From Pseudomonadaceae bacterium (GTDB lineage Bacteria > Pseudomonadota > Gammaproteobacteria > Pseudomonadales > Pseudomonadaceae), in NCBI GenBank assembly GCA_900766265.1, contig CAAFUS010000013.1, positions 496,001 to 560,000 of the forward strand: 64,000 nt of DNA. Reading direction: 5' to 3'. The position numbers were made by a program, and so were the translations under genes. The notes below the pieces were generated by a model, which was not told where the DNA came from, did no database searches, and saw only the letters and a list, made by a program, of their open reading frames with translations. This document shows, piece by piece, positions 60,600-64,000 of the stretch. How positions within the stretch are numbered: position 1 is the first letter of the stretch; each line of letters opens with the position of its first letter.

Positions 60600-61454
60600 A
60601 TGACAACTTCACTGCAACCTGTTCACGCACTGGTCCCGGGGGCGAACCTCGAGGCCTACGTGCAGACGGTCAACAGCATCCCGCTGCTCACCGTCGAGCA
60701 GGAGCGCGAGCTGGCCGAGCGTCTCTATTACGATCAGGATCTGGATGCCGCCCGGCAGATGGTGCTTGCGCACCTGCGTTTCGTCGTACACATCGCACGC
60801 AGCTACGCCGGCTACGGCCTGGCTCAGGCGGATTTGATCCAGGAAGGCAACGTGGGGTTGATGAAGGCCGTCAAGCGCTTCAACCCCGAGATGGGTGTGC
60901 GCCTGGTGTCCTTCGCCGTGCACTGGATCAAGGCGGAAATCCACGAATTCATCCTGCGCAACTGGCGCATCGTCAAGGTGGCGACCACCAAGGCACAGCG
61001 CAAGCTGTTCTTCAACCTGCGCAGCCAGAAGAAGCGTCTGGCGTGGCTGAACAACGATGAAGTCACCGCGGTGGCCGACAGCCTCGGTGTCGAGCCCCAC
61101 GAAGTGCGCGAAATGGAAAGCCGGCTCACCGGCCACGACATGGCGTTCGACCCGGCGGCCGATGCCGACGACGACAGCGCCTATCAGTCGCCGGCGCACT
61201 ACCTTGAAGATCATCGCTACGATCCGGCGCGTCAGCTCGAGGATGCCGACTGGAGCGACAATTCCACCTCCAATCTGCACGAGGCGCTCGAGCGCCTCGA
61301 TGAGCGCAGCCGCGACATCCTGCAGCAGCGCTGGCTTAGTGACAACAAGGCGACGCTGCACGATCTGGCCGCCAAGTACAACGTCTCGGCCGAGCGCATC
61401 CGCCAGCTGGAAAAGAATGCGATGAACAAGCTCAAGGGCTGCATCCAGGCCTGA
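60600..61454 (+). CDS. rpoH: Heat shock sigma factor RpoH (sigma-32)
   Basis: A 284-residue sigma factor. Region 2 contains YGLAQADLIQEGNVGLMKAVKRFNPEMGVRLVSFAVHWIKAEIHEFILRNWRIVK (about 72-126), the RpoH box is QRKLFFNLR (about 132-140), and region 4 is the helix-turn-helix near the C-terminus (LHDLAAKYNVSAERIRQLEKNAMNKLK). It directs transcription of chaperone and protease genes. A GGAGG ribosome site precedes the ATG; the frame extends upstream to 60495 without support. Confidence 0.98.
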   Translation: MTTSLQPVHALVPGANLEAYVQTVNSIPLLTVEQERELAERLYYDQDLDAARQMVLAHLRFVVHIARSYAGYGLAQADLIQEGNVGLMKAVKRFNPEMGVRLVSFAVHWIKAEIHEFILRNWRIVKVATTKAQRKLFFNLRSQKKRLAWLNNDEVTAVADSLGVEPHEVREMESRLTGHDMAFDPAADADDDSAYQSPAHYLEDHRYDPARQLEDADWSDNSTSNLHEALERLDERSRDILQQRWLSDNKATLHDLAAKYNVSAERIRQLEKNAMNKLKGCIQA

Positions 61455-61470
61455 TAGCCGCATCCGTAGT

Positions 61471-61506
61471 AGGGCCGCCCGGACACCGTCCGTGGCGGCC
61501 CTTTTT
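61471..61506 (+). terminator. Rho-independent terminator after rpoH
   Basis: GGGCCGCC (61472-61479) pairs with GGCGGCCC (61494-61501), with an inner CGGAC/GTCCG stem, followed by TTTTT. It begins 17 bases after the rpoH stop. Confidence 0.92.
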
Positions 61507-61523
61507 GTTGTCCGGAGTTCACC

Positions 61524-62183
61524 ATGTCGCCGTTTCGTCCAGCCCGTCTGTTGTTCTTCGCCGTTCTGGGGCTGTCTTGTTTCGCCCTTGGGCTTTGGCT
61601 CGCGTTTTTCCGGGCGGGCGTGCCGGTTGCCTGGCTGACCGAGCTGCAGGCCCCCCTGCTCGAGCCGATGGCGGCCGGCCGACTGACCCTGCAGAGCCTG
61701 CGTGAGCAGGCGCCGGAAGGAAGGCTATGGGTGCAGCGCGAAGAAGGCCGTGTCGTGCTGAGCTATCGGGCCCGGCTCGATGCGGCCGGTGCATCGCTTA
61801 GCCTGCAAGGCGAGCTGCAACTCTCCGAACACGAACGGGCCAGCCTGGCGCGGGCGAGCGGCGCCGGTGCCTCTCCGCAAGAACTGGCCGTCACGGTGCT
61901 GCACGCGATGTCGTCCCGTCAGTTGGAAAGCATGGTCCTGACGCCTGCCGAGCCGGTCGCGACCCGCGACCTCGTCGCCAGCCTGGGCGAACCGCGGATG
62001 CGCTACGCGCTGGGGCAGGGAGAGGGCTGGTTCTATCCGCAGCGGGGCATGACCTTGATGGTGGGCGACGGAACCTTGGGCTGGCTGCGGATCGCGCCGC
62101 GTGCGGCCCTCGGCGAGGTCATTGAAGGGGCGGCGGCGCCTGCCGCGCCCGCTCGACTGCCGCCAGCAACTGAGCATCGCTGA
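61524..62183 (+). CDS. Hypothetical single-pass membrane protein
   Basis: A 219-residue protein with one N-terminal membrane helix (about 9-30, LLFFAVLGLSCFALGLWLAFF) and a soluble, probably periplasmic domain containing SLGEPRMRYALGQGEGWFYPQRGMTLMVGDGTLGWLR near 150-190. It ends in an Ala/Pro-rich tail. I do not recognise the family. It lies just after the rpoH terminator; its last 65 bases overlap the convergent sensor kinase gene. Confidence 0.65.
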   Translation: MSPFRPARLLFFAVLGLSCFALGLWLAFFRAGVPVAWLTELQAPLLEPMAAGRLTLQSLREQAPEGRLWVQREEGRVVLSYRARLDAAGASLSLQGELQLSEHERASLARASGAGASPQELAVTVLHAMSSRQLESMVLTPAEPVATRDLVASLGEPRMRYALGQGEGWFYPQRGMTLMVGDGTLGWLRIAPRAALGEVIEGAAAPAAPARLPPATEHR

Positions 62184-64000
62184 TCGGTTTGTGCAGCCAG
62201 ATGACACCTGGTTGTGCCTGTTGCTGATCAAGGCTGTTGGCAGCCGAGATTACGATGATCGGGATCGCGCGCGTGGCGGGGTCCCTGCGCATTTCGTCGA
62301 TCAGCTGGCGACCGTTGCCGTCGGGCAGGTGCAGGTCGAGGGTTACCGCGAGATAGTGCATCTGGGCCAGCTTTTCCCGCGCCTGGTGCAGACTCTCGAC
62401 CCGGTCGACACCGTAGCCGGCGTTGCGCAGCATCAGGTGCAGCAGGCGCCCGGTGTCCGGTTCGTCCTCGATGACCAGCAGTCGCGGTTGGTCGTCGCCA
62501 ATGTCCTGCACGGGGTCGTCGAATACCGGAAGCTCGCACCAGAAGGTTGACCCCCGGCCGACCACCGACTCGAATCCCAGGCTGCCGCCCATGCGTTCGA
62601 TCAGTTCCTTGCTGATCGCCAAGCCCAGCCCGGTGCCGCCTTTCTCACGGCTGTCAGAGCTGTCGGCCTGGGCGAACTTCTGGAAGATCCGCTGGCGGAA
62701 GCTGTCGGGTATGCCGGGGCCCTGGTCGATGACGCTGATGCGCACCACGCCCCTGTTGACGCTGCTCTGCAGGCGGACTTCGCCATTCGGCGGCGAGAAC
62801 TTGATGGCATTGGAGAGGAAGTTGGCGAGCACCTGCTGCAGCCGCAGGCCGTCGACCCAGACGCGGGCCGGGCGAGTCTCCGTTTCCAACATACAGCGCA
62901 CCCCGTGCTGCGCGGCGAACGACTCGTTGCTGGCCAGAGCCTCTTCGAGCAGGTCACGCAGGGCGTGCTCGCGGCGGTTGAAGCTCATCTTGCCGGCGGC
63001 GATCTTCTCCATGTCCAGCAGGTCGTTGATCAGGTGCTTCAGGCGCAGGCTGTTGCGATGGGCGATCTCCAGCAGCTGTTGCATCGGAGCGGGAACCTCG
63101 CCGAGCACGCCGCCGTTGATCAATCCCAGGGCGCCGGCGATGGAGGTCAGGGGCGTGCGCAGCTCGTGGCTGACGGTAGAGACGAACTCATTCTTCAGCT
63201 GCTCGACGCGTTTGTGCTCGGTCAGGTCCATGATGGTGCCGCTCAGTCGCTGCGGCTTGCCCTGGCCGTCGCGCTGGACATAGCCGCGTACCAGCACCGG
63301 TACCACCTGGCCGTTGCGATGCTGCAGGCGCAGCTCGCTGGTGAAGTGTTCGCGTTGCGATTGCAGGGTCTGGCTCAGACGTTGCTTTTCGGCATCCAGG
63401 TCCTCCGCCACCATCATCCGTTCCCACAACCCTACGTCCGACTCGAGCTCGCCGGGGTGGTAGCCGAGCATCTGCATGCTGCGTGGGGACGCGAAGAAGC
63501 TACCGGTCTGCAGGTTCAGGTCCCACAGGCCGTCGTTGCTGCCCTTGAGCGCCAGGGCGAGGCGCTCCTCGCTCAGGCGCAGTTCGCGCTCGTTGCGGCG
63601 GATTTGCTCGGTCATCTGCCGGGCCAGCGCCTCGGCCCGGCTGCGGCGCACGGTCAGCGAGGAGGTAAGCAGGAAGAGCAGCGCGCTCAGGCCGATGCAG
63701 AGAACGACGAGCAACGCCTCGTTGGCATGGAAGGCGTTCTCGAACTCGGGTTGGCTGTCCAGGCGCAGCGTCCAGATCTGGCCGTAGAGGCGGATGTGCT
63801 GCAGGCTGCTGTAGCGCGGGTTGTGCTTGCCGGTGCGGTTGGTGGCGAAGATCAGGTCGTCCTGTGCCTCGCTGTCGCCGGAATAGATCGTGAGGTTGAG
63901 CTTCGGGTCGGCCGGTCCGAGGATGCCTCGCATCAGGTCGCTGACCCGGTAGGGGCTGTAGACGACACCGATCAACGCGTCCATGCGCTGCATCGGCAAC
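62119..64000 (-). CDS. Hybrid sensor histidine kinase (CHASE-PAS-HisKA-HATPase-REC), 5' end outside window
   Basis: The visible 626 residues lack the true start, which lies beyond the right edge. In order: the end of a CHASE-type periplasmic sensor (VYSPYRVSDLMRGIL), a membrane helix (LVVLCIGLSALLFLLTSSL, about 95-113), a PAS domain (about 145-270), HisKA with the phospho-His in FVSTVSHELRTPL (about 284), HATPase_c boxes NAIKFSPPNG, DQGPGI and GGTGLGLAISKELIERMGG, and a C-terminal receiver (about 505-620) with phospho-Asp in VTLDLHLPDGNGR. The sensed signal and partner are unknown. Confidence 0.93.
   Translation of the reverse strand, partial: LPMQRMDALIGVVYSPYRVSDLMRGILGPADPKLNLTIYSGDSEAQDDLIFATNRTGKHNPRYSSLQHIRLYGQIWTLRLDSQPEFENAFHANEALLVVLCIGLSALLFLLTSSLTVRRSRAEALARQMTEQIRRNERELRLSEERLALALKGSNDGLWDLNLQTGSFFASPRSMQMLGYHPGELESDVGLWERMMVAEDLDAEKQRLSQTLQSQREHFTSELRLQHRNGQVVPVLVRGYVQRDGQGKPQRLSGTIMDLTEHKRVEQLKNEFVSTVSHELRTPLTSIAGALGLINGGVLGEVPAPMQQLLEIAHRNSLRLKHLINDLLDMEKIAAGKMSFNRREHALRDLLEEALASNESFAAQHGVRCMLETETRPARVWVDGLRLQQVLANFLSNAIKFSPPNGEVRLQSSVNRGVVRISVIDQGPGIPDSFRQRIFQKFAQADSSDSREKGGTGLGLAISKELIERMGGSLGFESVVGRGSTFWCELPVFDDPVQDIGDDQPRLLVIEDEPDTGRLLHLMLRNAGYGVDRVESLHQAREKLAQMHYLAVTLDLHLPDGNGRQLIDEMRRDPATRAIPIIVISAANSLDQQQAQPGVIWLHKPISDAQLLAAVERARQAPPPLQ

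Overview
This 64 kb window is GC-rich chromosomal DNA from a gammaproteobacterium, most likely Pseudomonas sensu lato (possibly a yellow-pigmented Stutzerimonas- or P. straminea-like lineage). The backbone supports this: rsmD-M16 peptidase pair / ftsY-ftsE-ftsX-rpoH, ferredoxin-coaD, selO, mscK-like, nhaP2-like, trxC and rlmJ. The genus is inferred from gene content and protein flavour; no rRNA is present. I saw no tRNA, rRNA, CRISPR array or complete insertion sequence.

Layout. (1) 1-7124, minus strand: the proximal half of an aryl polyene (APE) pigment operon: chain-length-factor-like ketosynthase, acyltransferase, two acyl carrier proteins, membrane protein, AMP-ligase/dehydratase fusion, family 2 glycosyltransferase, LpxL-like acyltransferase and an aromatic amino acid ammonia lyase that runs off the left edge. 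(2) 7380-10188: trxC, two coupled small ORFs and an SLC13/RCK transporter. (3) 10327-16648: a putative organophosphorus uptake operon (HAD phosphatase, ABC ATPase, two permeases, alkaline-phosphatase-superfamily enzyme, binding protein) divergent from a GntR/UTRA regulator, with candidate operators for both. (4) 16820-26506: an orphan type VI secretion island (hcp, vgrG, DUF4123 adaptor, 1257-residue VasX-like effector, two tandem paralogous putative immunity genes and the remnant of a third). (5) 26722-35401: SelO, MscK-like channel, K+/H+ antiporter and acyl-CoA dehydrogenase. (6) 35508-42932: a complete zeaxanthin/zeaxanthin glucoside cluster: crtE divergent from fni-crtX-crtY-crtI-crtB, closed by convergent crtZ. 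(7) 43055-46494: rlmJ, ggt, ferredoxin, coaD. (8) 46744-52595: a four-gene cluster that looks like an uncatalogued synthase-dependent exopolysaccharide system. (9) 52602-64000: YheT-like hydrolase, rsmD, two M16 peptidase genes, ftsYEX, rpoH, a small membrane protein and a hybrid sensor kinase cut by the right edge.

The best candidate for an undescribed system is region 8. It combines a regulator with a six-CxxC zinc-ribbon (TackOD1-like) domain and a degenerate GGDEF domain, a processive family 2 glycosyltransferase without PilZ, a TolC-like outer membrane protein fused to a TIM-barrel/glycosidase-like domain, and a HlyD-like periplasmic adaptor. Together they could synthesise a polymer, move it across the envelope and trim it, but it does not match alginate, Pel, Psl, PNAG or cellulose operons. 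The second candidate is the type VI island, whose tandem immunity genes differ mainly in their membrane segment, carry 8- and 11-base poly-G runs, and are followed by a decayed third copy. The window also encodes two chemically different membrane pigments (aryl polyene and carotenoid), both usually linked to protection against oxidative stress.
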